A stretch of DNA of 64,000 bases from Breviolum minutum Mf 1.05b.01 (GCA_000507305.1 DF240089.1:10362-74361), one strand, 5' to 3'. Shown: positions 49,305 through 61,981, counted from the stretch's first letter. Notes: generated by a model from the letters alone, not told the origin. Made by a program: numbers and translations.

Positions 49305-49731
49305 TAGAAACCCAGCAATGCTTCTTAGTTCTGCAATGCAAATGTTTGCGAAATACGATCTAGCTTGCACTAACTAAACCATATATGAATAGCCCTGAAA
49401 CATGACAATAGGTATATGACAATTTCTGCAACTGGATCTCTACAAAACATCGGTGTCACCCCATTTAAGTCCAAAAAGGATCCTCGCCCAAAAAGAACCT
49501 CCTGACTCTCTCTCCAGTCGACTAGTCATATAAGTAACTTTCCATGACTGCAAACTAGATCTGGGATCTACCAGTACCACCACCCAATTGGAAGCAAAAC
49601 ATCATTATGATATTCCTTGGAACTATAACCCCCTCCACTGCTTGAAAAAGTGAAGGTTTATTCGCATCCTAGCTGGGAAATCTTTCGACCATCAACTTCT
49701 GTGTTCTTGTTGAAGCCCTGCAGCCCTGCAC
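49305..49731. other. non-coding, nothing clear
   Basis: No repeat or gene recognised. Confidence 0.4.
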
Positions 49732-49830
49732 CTTGAAGACATCTTCCAAGTAAATCCAATAAAGGTCGTACTTTCTCCCCGGGACCTGGCGGATTAGTTG
49801 GTTGGTCAGATAGCTTTTGGGGTGAAACCT
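49732..49830 (-). CDS. candidate host exon (minus) ending at a GTGCAG donor
   Basis: The minus strand reads FHPKSYLTNQLIRQVPGRKY and DLYWIYLEDVFK, then AAG/GTGCAG, a plausible donor. Upstream, TTTTTGAAAAG/GTTTC is a possible acceptor. The composition is strongly protein-like. A MITE-A right end lies just upstream at about 49855-49870. No family recognised. Confidence 0.45.
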
Positions 49831-51892
49831 TTTCAAAAACCACCTGAAAGCAAAGGGATGATCCTCCAAGTAAGCCCAGCATTTCTCCTTGATGATCCTT
49901 GAGGCCTTATGGCACCCAAGCTATTTCTTTTTTGAAGGGGGATAGCCAGGCACTGGTAAATCTCTTCATCGCATCAAACAGAGATCACCAGATCACCAGG
50001 ATTTATATAAACCATACTTTTTTCCCATCATTGGGGAACCGGAAGGATTCCTAGGGAAGATTGGGGAACCTTTGGGAAGATTAGGGGAATCACCACCACC
50101 CTTACATAATTATAGCTTGGTAGAAAATTGCTCTATTTGAAGGGCAACTATATATTATGTTTGAATAATCACCCATTTTTCACGGAACTACGATTAATGG
50201 GAGGAGGGATAACAAACCATAACAAAGCCCTTACTTTCAGAGGATATATCGGGATGCTACCCTGTGGCAAGTGAAGCCTTACAGGGATCCAAAATCAGGT
50301 ACCACAAAAAAAATGGTCATCTCATCCTGCTGGTGCATTGTTGAAATCCTGGGAGGAATAAAACTCAACTCCTTTCCCAAGATCCTATGATCAAATTTTC
50401 CGGTAATTCCTAGACCTGAAGTGTTTGTTTTTTTTTGTGGGAGGGATTTGCTGATCCAAAAAACCACCCCAAACTTGGGTCGGTTTGAATGGTCGCCTTT
50501 TGAAATTTGCCCACTCGCAAGGTATACCCTCCAAGGAACTGGCGGCATATTTCCACCTTTTGGAAAAGGAAAATCATCTTCAATATCCAAGATGTACTTA
50601 GAAACCTCGGGGTAGCTCCTTAACTCCCTATGATGAATGGATTTTACATACCCCCAGCTCCTTAGCTCCCTTCCAAGCACCAGCTAGACTTTTTCAGGTG
50701 GATAAGTTGCTTCCCAGGAGGGTATCAATTTCTTCGCTTCACTTTCACCACTCCCAACCCACCCCCCGGCAAAACGTTTTTGTTTTGTTGGCGCCTACAG
50801 CACGACTTCCTGATTGCAAAGTTGTTGCAGTAAACAGGTGGTGCGGTACCAAAACCAGAGTGCTTCCAAAATGTTCCAAGAGGCTCCCATGTTTCGAAGA
50901 AAGATGGTTTTTTCTATGTACAAAGAGGGAGTTGATTTCTCCACCGTTGCCATAAAATGTCAATCATACCGTGGGAGAGTCCTTTTTGTGAATCAAGTAA
51001 ATTGTATTCAACCATAACTATGGCGGGAAGTTGTTGAGCAAAAATGTTCGGACAGTTTCATGAATTTCCTGAATTCATGAGGATATTCAACTAATCAACT
51101 CAAACAAGGGCCAAGCTGAATCCAAAGGACTATTACCCAGATTTTCAGAGAAAGATCCCCTAGTGAACTTCAGTTGAATAATCAACCTCTTAAACCTGCT
51201 AAACTTTCTAAACTACTGAAACTTAAAATCGTTTAAGCTAGAGATTTCCCCAAGCCTTAAGCAGCTCTCAAATGTTCAATCTCTGCTCTTCCCCAAAAAA
51301 TTCTATCTTTCTTGGGGTAAGAGAGACAGAGAGAGAGGAAGAAAGACTATGTGCTTTGTCCACACCGAACAAACAAAAAACACGACTTTTCACACCTCAT
51401 CCACATTTCATGCCATCCATCAATCATATGCCATCTGCTAAAAAAAAATCAGAAAAAAACTCCGAAGACAAAAAAAAGACCTCCCTGCAAAACATAGGAA
51501 TTCGCAATATTTTTGTTAGACAACTGGAGGTGTACCTTCGTTTTTCCGGTGCCCCTTCAAACCGTTGATTTCGAAACGAAAAAAATCCACGCACCAAACA
51601 ACGGCTGCATGGTCCGGAACTTCCGGCGGTCAAAAACGGTTCCCAGGTTCGGATCCCGGCGCCTTGAGATGCTTGCCAGAGTTCTTTCATCAACTCCGGG
51701 GGCCTCGGCCGGAGGATAGGCTGCTTGGCTGGAGGGAAGTTTGATTGATGGGTTCCCCAGGTAACAGGGGCCTTATATGATACCTTCCACTGATTTATAG
51801 GGGTGAAATTTCATAAACCTCAGGTGAAACCTCATTGAAATGACCATTTTACGGGGTAAGAAATTAAGAAATGTCCATTTATGATTATAGTA
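49831..51892. other. mainly non-coding
   Basis: MITE-A right-end fragment at 49855-49870. Short frames elsewhere. A GC-richer patch at 51590-51720 (TTCCCAGGTTCGGATCCCGG) is not a tRNA by structure. No gene assigned. Confidence 0.4.
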
Positions 51893-52200
51893 CTTGGAGG
51901 ATGGGATCCCAGGATGAAGTTTCAGTTGCTTTTTTGTTGGCAAGAATGCTTGGAAAACATTGGAATTCGTACTATTTCTTTAAGGCAACTGGAAATACCT
52001 GGTTTTAGGGGCCCCTCAAGTTGATGGAAAATTAACGTCGCAACGGCTGGCACTTCCAGGTGCTTCCATTTTTCGTCCCTTATAAGGATCTCCCTTCCAT
52101 GGCCCTCTGACTCCATGGCTGAAACAAACGGCGGAGGGGGGGAGAATTCACTGAAAGAAGTCGGCCCATCCTCCAAGTCTGTGAGGGAATACAACTTGGA
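51893..52200. mobile_element. MITE-A-related ends around 51.9-52.2 kb
   Basis: A left end CTTGGAGGATGGGATCCCAG at 51893 and a right end CCCATCCTCCAAG ending about 52178, followed by another left-type end ACTTGGAGGATGGG at about 52194. This could be a longer relative or two truncated copies. Confidence 0.4.
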
Positions 52201-52829
52201 GGATGGGTTTTCCCACTTAGGAAGTACCTAGGGCCACACCCATTTACAAGCCATGGGGTTCCGAAGGGGTCCAATCCAACCCCCCCATCCTTAGGGGACG
52301 GAACATGATCACGAGTTGCTCACTACTTACAGTACTATCATTGGATGATGCCTTTTGGTGAAGCCTTTGGCTTAGATATTTTAGAAATTAAAAAGTGTCC
52401 CAAAAATAAGGATATTTCATAGTGAGTTAAGCCATATTGTATAGTAGAAAGGATCAAAAAAATATGTTTGAAAAATAGAAACAAACAAAAGCAGCGACCT
52501 GTCAGCAAAAATCTTGTTTCCCTAAAAAATCCAGGGTGTGTGTTGGAAAAATTTAGGGGATTCTATACACCTCCTATCGAATTTTTGGTAAAATAAATCC
52601 AGGGATTGGTTCTTCAGTTCTTCAGCCCTGCCAAGCCAGCAACCTGCACCAACACCTTCACCGAGGTTCCCCACCCTGCCGCACCAAACCTCGGTATTTT
52701 CCACTAAAAACCATGACTCCATCACCACCACCCCACTTTTAGGGCTGGAAGGTTCAGGAGAAGTTTCAGGGATCAAAACTTTGAACCTCTGATACTTTTT
52801 TCTATTTTTGGGGCGGGGGGAGAGGAATT
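52201..52829. other. non-coding, nothing clear
   Basis: Short frames only. Confidence 0.4.
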
Positions 52830-52933
52830 ACCCTCCCTGACAACTAACATGACTGGCTGGAAAATCCCTCATGAAGATGTACTTCTGATTGAAAATGGCG
52901 ATGTTCCAATGTCATGCTACTTTTCGGGGGGGT
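52830..52933. mobile_element. MITE-C-like copy, diverged
   Basis: Left TACCCTCCCTGACAACTAAC-ATG, then GGCTGGAAAATCCCTCATGA; right GATGTTCCAATGTCATGCTA-CTTTTCGGGGGG. The ends pair imperfectly. Confidence 0.5.
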
Positions 52934-54923
52934 ATATGTATGACCACTTGACTTGAATTGAAGAAACATTCTGCAGAAACGTTCTTGTTAGTTTGGGTGG
53001 TCAGTTTCTTCCAAAATATCCCTCTCAAAATCGTTGGGATAACAACTGGACCTTTGGATATCCTCCGCAATCTTCTCTCATTTGAGCCACGAAAAAAAAA
53101 AAACTCGGATACTTTTTATTGAATCCTGGTTGTTGAATGACGGGATCCTTTTATTATAAATTATAATGGTTTATGAAATAATCACCACATAACTGGGTAG
53201 GATTTCATCCCCTATAAATGGGGTGACCCTATACAACTCGGGGTCCTTTTTTGTTCATTGCTCAGTTGGGTCACCCATCATGCCCATAGCTTTAAGCAGT
53301 AAGAGTTTATGAGAAGAATTCACGTATCATCAACCAATAGTTCAAAGGGAAGAGTTGGGTACCCTTGGGAGAGTACCCAAGATACATACCAACATTTACC
53401 ACCTGTATATATGGATTATATAATGGCTGTACTGTATAGGGCAATATGGGGTAATATTTGGGGAACAACTGCCAGGGTGCCTTTTGAAGGGGACCCAAAA
53501 AATCCCTTTGAATAGTGAATAGTTCGTTGGTGGTTAAGGTTGTTCATATTGCCAGGTAATGATCCGTTTCATAAGGGATATAGATCCTTGAATAGGCTGA
53601 ACCACCAACCACTTAAACAAATCCACGTTAAACCTCTCCCCGCCATTTCATGCATTGTGAATCATCCGAGAAAAAAAACAAAAACCATCAGAATGTTGAT
53701 GAATTTTGGCACACTTTCTAGATCATGGCTCCCATTTAGGATGGTCAATTTACTATCTTCAGAATTATCATGTGAGGCTTGGATTTATCCTGTACAAAAT
53801 GGTTATAACTTCAACAAATTGGATATTCGCGATCCTTGCACCCACACCAATATTACTACCAAATGGATGGCATTTGAAGATCATGGTTCTTACAAAAAGA
53901 ACGAATGCTATGTTGTAAAAAAATCCATGAATCAAACGTACTACAAAATGGTTTGAGATATGTATATTATATGTACGCATTTTTTGTTCATTGTGTTCAT
54001 GAAATTTATTCCCTTTCACAAAAGAGATGTACTATCCACAAGCATCCAAACCAAATAATAGAAGGAAAAAATAGTACAGAAAACTGAAAGTTACATCACA
54101 CATCATTTCAGCCAAAAGAATGTGTATCTTGAATGACTTTCGTACTGATGAACCGCTGGGCAATACACAACAGAACCCTATGATCATTGATTCCTGCACT
54201 CCATCATGATGAAAATGTCAAGATGAAACAAACATCAGTGGGTCCGTGTCAAAAGCTGCCGTGTTTCCCTGTATGTGTTTGGTTTAGGAAGTTTAGGAAG
54301 CGGTAAAAAAAACATCACTTATTGTAAACCACCAGAAGTTGCTGGTGGCAAGTTCGATTCTTTCTCAAACAATCTCACCACAACCAAACTCCCAAAATTT
54401 CCCTAAGGTTGTGGCCAAAAATATGCAAAAAATGCCAACGAAACCGAAAAATTGCCCGTTTTTTTGGTTCCCAAGTCCCTCATGGCATCACATCATCATC
54501 ACATCCCCCATCTTGTGCCCCAAGAGACTGAAGTGTAATGCGTTGATTCCGCAAGTGGAGCTCAGCCTGGTGACTCGACCAAAAATCTCTCAAAAATCTC
54601 TCAGGGAAATGTCCACGAATTTTTGTCCCCTTGAAAAGTGTTGGATCATTTTTTTTCAAAGGGAAGATTCATCGACTCATCCATTAAGCATCCATTTTTT
54701 CAGGGGGATATATATAGACCACTTGGAAAGGATCGATGGCTATAGCTAGCCACTCCCATGAGTCTTGGTTTATCGTGGCGACCTAACAAATGACCACCCA
54801 AACTTGGGAGTGGCGTGGCGTTGAACCGTTGCTAGCCATCGATCCCTGAGAGGCGCTTGAACACGGCAGATGGCGACAGTCAGAGTCATATACCCTGCTG
54901 CAAGGTCGGCACGCCAGCAATTA
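52934..54923. other. long non-coding stretch
   Basis: AT-rich. Open plus frames at 53540-53956 and 54339-54749 have no family marks and contain intron-like A/T composition. No gene assigned. Confidence 0.4.
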
Positions 54924-55037
54924 CACCCCGGAAGATTAACAGCTCGAACCTGAAGCCATGATGGTTTGGTTCAGATGTTTTTCCGGATTTCCAGGGGTGT
55001 ATTCTCAGGTGAACCATGTTAATCTTCCTGGCTGTAA
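54924..55037. mobile_element. MITE-like repeat, ends GGAAGATTAACA / TGTTAATCTTCC
   Basis: Left CACCCCGGAAGATTAACAGC, right CATGTTAATCTTCCTGG, about 114 bp. The interior (CCATGATGGTTTGGTTCAGA, TTCTCAGGTGAACC) is shared with 37929-38005. Confidence 0.65.
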
Positions 55038-55905
55038 CAAAAAAAAGTGGGTGCCTTTTTGGATGATGATAAAAACCCTTGCAAAATGGTGGGTTTTTAT
55101 TTGGAATAACAACCCTTACTTTAAGCAAGGTTACAGTGCGCCATAGGATCCATGGGACCTTTGTATATTTATATCTATCATCAAAATCAGTGGATGAGTA
55201 AGTATACGGATATACACAAACGTCCCATGGGAATCCGGCATGGGGGTATATAGTACATTTACACACGCTTGGATTTGACAGGGTTCATCCGAATATTTTT
55301 CGATCCATTTCTCATCGTCATCAACCCTCCCAACAAAAGAGGAGTATGGGACCCTCTTCATAACGAATCTGTAAAATCATTTTTTGAAATAAATTAAGCC
55401 TAAGCCATCTTGATACAACCCTTTTGACCAAGAATTCTGAACACCAGCCATGTATTTATGATCTTCATCTACCCCCAGTGGCTAAGGATTGGTTTGGAAA
55501 GCATGGTGCCGTTTGGAACTGAAGCTTAGATTATCCTGGTACCCTAAACAACCATAACGTAATGGTTGTTTCAAATGGTTTGTACAAACGGGAAATGGTT
55601 GGAAATTACCAAACATCCATCCATTTGAAAAGTGGTTGGATTTACCAGGATGATCAATAGTTGCATTTGCCAAGATTCCAAGTCACTGCCAGGATGACAT
55701 GAAACATCTTTTGGTTTGGGAATCCGGAACTACAAACCTTTATTTGTCAGGATTGGATCCTGCGACGGGGGGTAGATCGAAATCGTTAAGTTTTAATAAA
55801 TCCATTTGTAAACGGGGATATATGGGGATATATTTTTATATTTCTTGCATTAGAACAATAATATAGTAATTACAGCATTTATCTGTCTATAAATATTAAA
55901 ATATT
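55038..55905. other. non-coding, nothing clear
   Basis: Includes an ACCATTT(C/G)AAA-type inverted pair near 55555-55635. No gene recognised. Confidence 0.4.
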
Positions 55906-56010
55906 GCCCTCCCTAAAACTAACATAGCCCCTGAAAATAGGCCTTCCCAAAAGGAAAATAGTCTTCCAACCATCCATTTTCAGGGGCGAGCTGTTAGTTT
56001 TGGAGAGGGG
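55906..56010. mobile_element. MITE-C copy, inverted relative to 48707-48812
   Basis: About 105 bp: CCCTCCCTAAAACTAACATA-GCCCCTGAAAA on the left, TTTTCAGGGGCGAGCTGTTA-GTTTTGGAGAGGGG on the right; inner GGCCTTCCCAAAAGGAAAAT. Confidence 0.8.
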
Positions 56011-56740
56011 TAACTCCCTTTGTTGAAAAACATCCGACTTCATTCCTTATACCTTGATGTCCTTGTCAGAGTACTCATCCTTCACCCTTCACCCTTCACC
56101 CTTCACCAGCCTGGTACAAGTTACTTCGTGGACCATCATCACTGGGACTTCGCCACCAACGCGTCACACGATGTAACGGTCCACGGGGAGTTTCCACCCT
56201 CAACAGGTGAACGGGTGAGAAACGGTCCCCCTGGGGATCTTGGATTTGTTTCGTTGGTGATTGTTTTACAGATTGTACCATGGTAAATCAGCAGCAAACT
56301 ACCATTTGGGAGAATATATGTTTGGAACTTTTTTCCCAGCATCGAAGAAAGCAAATCCAAGAAATGTAATGTGTTTTTTTTGAAAAGGCAACATGATTTT
56401 AGTAGGGATCCGGGATCTATTTCATCAACACTTCCAGAGTGTTTTTTAATGGTCGGTTTGACTTCCAGAAAGTCTCCTGTGAAAGCTGCTGAAAACTGAT
56501 AGTTGGGAGTTGGGGCGAACTATGAGTTGTAGAGAGGGTAACATGAAATTCTCCCAAAATTCCATCATTTTGCAATTCAGGGGCTATATGTGTCGCTCTT
56601 AGTTTTGGGAAGCTGTTAGTTTCGTTGAACTTTCCACTACATTTCACGTGACTGTCGTTTCCAGAAGGTCCGGCTTTTTTTTGTCTTCCGGCTTCCAAAC
56701 GCCCATGTTGCATGTCTTTTCCATCGGGGGAAGGTGGGTT
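56011..56740. other. non-coding with a 7-bp minisatellite
   Basis: (CCTTCAC)n, about four units, at 56079-56107. Elsewhere short frames only. Confidence 0.5.
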
Positions 56741-56985
56741 TTTTCATACCCCCATCCAAGGGGGGAACTTCCGCTTCGGGATCACCACATCTCAACCCCT
56801 TGATGCTGAGGCCACCAAACATGGAAGGCTCTGATGCTTCCGGACCTCCCCCAGGTTTCACGACGTTTGCTTCGGGGGTCGTCGGTCAAGGGATTTCGTC
56901 CCTAGATGATTCACGTTGGATTCTTCTTGCGATTTCTGGTGGGTTGTTTATTTTGACTGTATATATACTCAAGGATGCGCAGTGA
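56741..56985. other. GC-richer patch open on both strands, possible exon
   Basis: The plus strand reads SDASGPPPGFTTFASGVVGQ, then a hydrophobic WILLAISGGLFILTVYIL; the minus strand reads GGLSIKGLRCGDPEAEVPPL. Strand cannot be decided. Confidence 0.3.
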
Positions 56986-57366
56986 TTATATACATGGCAC
57001 TAAATATATGCAGTAACTCTGGGTGTTGCAACAATGATCCATATGATTTTTGGGTGGGCCCCGTCAAATCAAATGTTTTTTTCGTTGTTTCGGCACCTTC
57101 ATCTTCCCAAAAAAACTCCCTGTTTTTCTCTCAAGGCCCTCTTTACCCTGTTTGGAAATGATAAACCTAAACGGCCTCAACAACTATACAGAACCATCGA
57201 CCGATGCGTGTGTCTTCGAGTCGTGTGACATACCTTGAAGTTTTTTTTCAAACTGTGAAAAAGAAATACGGTGCAGTAAAAACACTAAACCCTCCCCCAA
57301 AAAAAACTCGAAAGGTTCATGGAATCCGATTTCCGGCCGGAAAAGATTCAACGAAAGGATATAGGT
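56986..57366. other. non-coding, nothing clear
   Basis: Short frames only. Confidence 0.4.
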
Positions 57367-57452
57367 CCCTGTCACGGTGTCCCCGAGTTCGATGGGGTTT
57401 CTTGAAGCCGAGCGGACACCGACACTCGGAACCACACTAACCTTACACAAAG
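57367..57452 (-). other. possible short exon (minus)
   Basis: The minus strand reads VSVVPSVGVRSASRNPIELG and DTVTGTYI across a GC-rich patch, after an AG/GTTAG site. Too short to identify. Confidence 0.3.
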
Positions 57453-58631
57453 GTACCTGGAGCCACTCCCGTTGGGTTTGCTAGGATCAATGGTTAGGAT
57501 CAATGGGTTATCACTGCAAAGAGATACGCCCTTACAAACCATTCTCATGGCCCAACTACCAGCATCAGAACTACTACCAAACCAGCAAAAAAGAAACAAT
57601 CTTATTGAAGTATACATTGATATGAACAACAAACACCCCCATCCAAAACCAACCCACAATACCAGATACTCTATTATATGATGTTTTTTTTCAGCTTTGA
57701 TTGTTGCTTCAAAAAAAATCAACGACCCTTTTCCCCCTTTCCAACAACAACGACCAACGACTCAACCGTTCGGCGACTCACCTGGACTGGAAACTTCACT
57801 CCAAGGTGTTAATTCAGTTCCCTCCTTGGGAGGAGAGTTCGTAGGAGAATTCGCCATGTGAAAAAAACGGCGATTCCCAAAAATCCATCCCGAAAAAAAC
57901 AGGTCGAATGACATTTATATCATTTATGTTTAAGGGGAAGAAAAGGTGCACGTGTTTGTTTTTGTTCGGAAAAATAAAGTGGTTGCAAATGGATGTTTGT
58001 TCCTATTTCCAACACATCCCGGCACCAAAAACACTCTGCTAAACATGGTTGGAACAAAGAAGTCCGCTTGTATCCTTAAACAATTCAAAAAAAAGTGACC
58101 GCTGTCAACCACAATGCTCTACAGTTCATGTGCGCTTCCATGATCTAATTAAGATTCGCTGGTCTACTTAACGAATATTCGTATCCTTTAAACATCAACA
58201 AAAACAATAAACAAGATTTCACCGGAAAAAAAAAAAACGCACCAATCACCATCTATAACCATATCTCTCCATCTATTTTTGTTCAAACAACCCATCCACA
58301 ACTCACCAACCTCACTGTTAAACACACACCCCGAAAGGCCGGCACACCTGGTGAAACCAACCCCCTCAATGCCTAGGTGTTCTTTTTTTCCGAATCTCCT
58401 GATGATTCCGATCCACCAATATGAAGCCTTCAGCCTTGGGATTTTCTCCAAGAGGTGGTAAGTAACCCACCCTTCAACACCCGAAGTGCGGGGTGGTAAA
58501 CCACCAACCAAAAGGCAACACCTGGAACGCCAAGTGTCCTATTTTTTTAGGCAACTTTACCCCTAAAACCAGCAACTATTGCCTTAAAAATAGGGCACTT
58601 GGCTTTCCAGGCAGTTCCAAAATGTTTCCAT
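57453..58631. other. non-coding, nothing clear
   Basis: AT-rich with short frames. No repeat family recognised. Confidence 0.4.
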
Positions 58632-58748
58632 CCTAAGGATCGGGTCCGGACCCTCCTTCCTGGAAGGGTGAATTTGAACCTGTATGATTAGCAGGGGTGT
58701 TTAGGTCCTCAAAATAGCCAGGCCATTGAGGGTCCAATGATCCTTAGG
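58632..58748. mobile_element. MITE-B copy
   Basis: 117 bp, CCTAAGGATCGGGTCCGGAC to GAGGGTCCAATGATCCTTAG. The interior GAACCTGTATGATTAGCAGG and GTCCTCAAAATAGCC match the copy at 29384-29485. Confidence 0.75.
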
Positions 58749-59018
58749 GCCCTACTTTTTTGGGTAAGGAAGTAGTTGGAACATACCATTTTTTCCCCTA
58801 CTTGCTGGTAGGGAAAATACATCATATTTACTACCATCTTGAAATGCTTCATTTTTCCAGTTGATTCGCTGTTGATAGTTCAGAAAATCCGGCGAACTAC
58901 CCGAGTGTTGAATCTGTGGGGATTCCTTCCCTTCTTGGGTCATTTTTTCCAGATGACCTGCCTGGGGAAGAGATGCTCCATTTTTCCAGCCAGCTATGCT
59001 GGTTTTTACTGGACTGTA
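58749..59018. other. non-coding
   Basis: Nothing recognised. Confidence 0.35.
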
Positions 59019-59166
59019 CTTGGAGGATGGGCCCTGAAGATACGTGGCAGTGGTTAGTTAAGGGGTGAACCAAGCCATGTATAACTGCACTAACGCTACT
59101 GAAAGGGGACTTACATGGACTTTCTAACCATTCTTAACCACTTACGAACTGGGATGATCCTCCAAG
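59019..59166. mobile_element. MITE-A copy with TA duplication
   Basis: 148 bp, CTTGGAGGATGGGCCCTG to CGAACTGGGATGATCCTCCA-AG, flanked by TA at 59017-59018 and 59167-59168. The interior differs from the other copies, while the terminal about 20 bp are kept. Confidence 0.75.
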
Positions 59167-60138
59167 TACGAGTACCAGTTCTAAGTAGGACCCCTGCCAA
59201 CTCTACCTATCATTTCACCCCAGTGAAACCCCTCTATTTTCGGCCATTTATAGGGGTTACATTTAACAACGATCGTAGTGGCCCATCTTGTACAAATCCC
59301 AAATCCATCGGTTAAGAAAAAATAACGATTGAAAAGGCGGGGGTGAAACAAATCTCCATGGGTCCAACATGGGACCGATTTTTGTATATTTTTACCGTTT
59401 TAGAAGGTGAAATTGGACCGACCACCACCTTAGAATTAGAAGGATTTGATGTTTTTTTTCTGAGGAAATTTTCTATTCTTAAAGATCTCGCAAAATGTGA
59501 AAGGTGCATGGAATTGTACTGCCCACATTTTTGGACCGCCAGCGAGTTTCTATGGGATTTTTGTTGGGCAAAAAGACGCTCCTCATCGACTCAAAAGTGT
59601 CAAACGGGTTAGGTCTCAGGAGGGCAATGAATGATTTTGTTTGTGAAAATTAAGGTTATCAAACATACATCCATCAGCTTATCCCATATTGCTGCTAACA
59701 TATATATATATATATAATATTGAACACGTGGGCAAATGTTCATTAAAACTATTTTCCCACCGCCTGAGATGCTGAAGCCTGAACCAAAACGACAGGGGAA
59801 ACCAAGGATTGCTTGGATTTGCTCAAATCAACTGTGATTCACCATGGTATAAGGTGGAGAACCACCTTAAGCCAACAATAGATTGAAGGATTCCCACAAC
59901 ACAATTGTTTGGGGAAGAAATCCCATGGAAATCCAGACGTCTCGAACTTGAGATGAGATTGTGACATAATGCATTCCAAACTGCACCAAACAAGAGGGGA
60001 AAAAAATGAAAAAAACAATTTTCAACAATCAATTTGTATACTTCATGGGTGTATCACGAATTCATTGTTTCTTAGCACCTTTCCGTTAAACCAAAAAAAC
60101 AAAACCCAAAACACCAGACCAAAACGGAGCCTTTAAAA

Positions 60139-60139
<1 letters not shown>
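59167..60139. other. non-coding; (TA)n run
   Basis: (TA)n at about 59699-59715. No gene recognised. Confidence 0.4.

Positions 60140-60174
<35 letters not shown>
60140..60174. repeat. (CAA)n microsatellite
   Basis: About 11-12 units of CAA. Confidence 0.9.
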
Positions 60175-61112
60175 ATTTGGGGTAATTTTGTTGGTGGCCT
60201 TTTTGGCACCAAACACAACTTCGCCAGGACCGACCATCCGACCGTAACGACCAAACGACGGATAGTCAAGGAGCTCTCAAGACCACACGTTTGGTCTCCC
60301 AATAGGAGCCACCCACCGAGACATTGCAATTCACCGAGACCTGCAAGAAGGGGCCCGAGGCCGGGACCCCTAGGGACATAACGGTAGGGAGTTATAACCC
60401 CAGGAAACCAACCCCTATTGAAAAACTGGGTGGTTGTTTTCATGGGTATAACTGGGGGACAAATCCACGAAAATAGTAGTTAGGGGGCCAGGGCGCCTGG
60501 GCCGATATATATGTATATATACACATATTACCTAACAATTGGAAGCCTTGAAAACTTGTGGTTTCGGGCCCGGTGGTTTTGGATTCGAATTGCCCAAGTA
60601 ACAATCCCTTCATAACGGGACCCCAAGAATCCAAACCACTGGCCCCAACCCACCTATTTACCATCAGCTGATGAAAGATGGAAGGAAAAAAATCATCAGC
60701 TGAGTTGTGCCAAAAACACCCAGAAATGACATTCCAAATGTTTCTGCACTGGTTGGTCGTCGGATCGGCGGGCCATCTTCGTATTTACTGTAATATTTTC
60801 CGGGTTTTTTGTATACTATTGAGAAAATATTGTTTAAATCCAATTTAACAACTTTGAAATATGTTTTCAACACTTCAGCTATTCTTCCAAAGTGTCACTT
60901 TCTAATTCTGTTTCCTTTGGATGTTTCCTATGTTAGTACTTCTTGCTTAGTTTTTTTTGGTGGATCTTTTCCAGGACTTTTTGTATCTATATTTACCCAT
61001 TTTGTTATTGCGGACTTGTTCTTGGAAATTTTCTAGAAAACGCTCCTTTATTGATTGAACCCTTTTTTTCGTGAAGTGTTTGTGGATTTGTTTTCGTGAT
61101 AAGTAGCCAGTA
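60175..61112. other. non-coding with one possible minus-strand exon
   Basis: At about 60265-60345 the minus strand reads VSVNCNVSVGGSYWETKRVV after a CTTCTTGCAG acceptor-like site. The rest is AT-rich without a recognised gene. Confidence 0.3.
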
Positions 61113-61256
61113 CTTGGAGGATCGTCCCAGTTAGCACATGGTTAATGACCATGGTTAGTAAGTCCCCAAAGTATTGTTGTTCCCCTTCCAAATGGCATTT
61201 CCATGGCGTATAAACGGGGTTTAACAACCACGTACTAACTGGGATGATCCTCCAAG
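61113..61256. mobile_element. MITE-A copy with TA duplication
   Basis: 144 bp, CTTGGAGGATCGTCCCAG to TAACTGGGATGATCCTCCAA-G, flanked by TA at 61111-61112 and 61257-61258. The interior is CCCCTTCCAAATGGCATTTC and TATAAACGGGG. Confidence 0.85.
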
Positions 61257-61261
61257 TAGCT

Positions 61262-61334
61262 GCAGTAGCCCATCCCATTCGGCCCATGTCGAGACCTCTG
61301 GCACAGGCCGTTGAGGTCCCGTCGCTGCAATACC
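61262..61334 (-). CDS. candidate short host exon (minus)
   Basis: The minus strand reads GIAATGPQRPVPEVSTWAEW plus DGLLQ between CTGCAG sites, immediately beside the MITE-A copy. Unrecognised. Confidence 0.35.
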
Positions 61335-61600
61335 CTGCAGATCGGCAGATCGGCACAGTGAGTCTGTTGTGCTGAGTCATTGAGAAAAAAACCCGCAAAC
61401 TGCTGCAGAAACGTGGGAAAAACATGGGAAAAACCTGGAGAACATGGGACAGTCCTACCTGGAAGCCTCGGATGATTGACACCCAAAAACCATCCAACAG
61501 AGATAGAATATGGAAGTGAACTATTGTCAAGGGGTGCCCCTGAATCTACCAGTTGCTTGAATTCCAGGATCGGATCTTCTATTCACATCAGGATGGTTGG

Positions 61601-61651
<51 letters not shown>
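61601..61651. repeat. (ACA)n microsatellite
   Basis: About 17 uninterrupted ACA units. A plus-strand frame over it would encode poly-Gln, but I see no other support for that frame being a gene. Confidence 0.9.
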
Positions 61652-61652
<1 letters not shown>

Positions 61653-61870
61653 ACACAAACAGAAATCAAGTTGCCAACATGTCCCAGCGATTGTTGCATA
61701 TGTGTCACATTTACATTTCTTCTTCTTCTTGCTGCTGTTCTTCTCCTTCTTCTTTTTCGTGGCCAGTTAAACACTTACACGATTTTTCCAAGTGACTTGC
61801 GGGGTTTTCTCCCCCTTTTTTTCCCTCCCCAAGAAAGCCCAGCCATTCATTGGGTACCCCAAAGGCCGGC

Positions 61871-61981
61871 CTGGAGTTGTACAACGAGGTCCGTTAGTGT
61901 GCCGGAAATGCGCTGCACACGTGCCTGGCGCTTTCGCAGGTCCCCGAGTTTGTTGATGAATTGTTGGGGGAGTTTCTGACC
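61871..61981 (-). CDS. candidate host exon (minus)
   Basis: After GCAAAG/GTCAG the minus strand reads KLPQQFINKLGDLRKRQARV and QRISGTLTDLVVQLQ, an amphipathic helical stretch, then CAG/GCCGGC, a possible GC donor (GC donors are known in dinoflagellates). It reads in the same direction as the other candidate exons. Unrecognised. Confidence 0.45.

Noticed and set aside
51640..51670. tRNA-like T-arm (GGTTCGGATCC)
   Set aside because: No pairing acceptor stem, D-arm or anticodon stem could be found at the right distances.
61476..61979. 167-codon frame with poly-Gln tract
   Set aside because: The tract is an (ACA)n microsatellite. The rest of the frame is low-complexity, and the opposite strand has a better protein-like stretch at 61871-61981.
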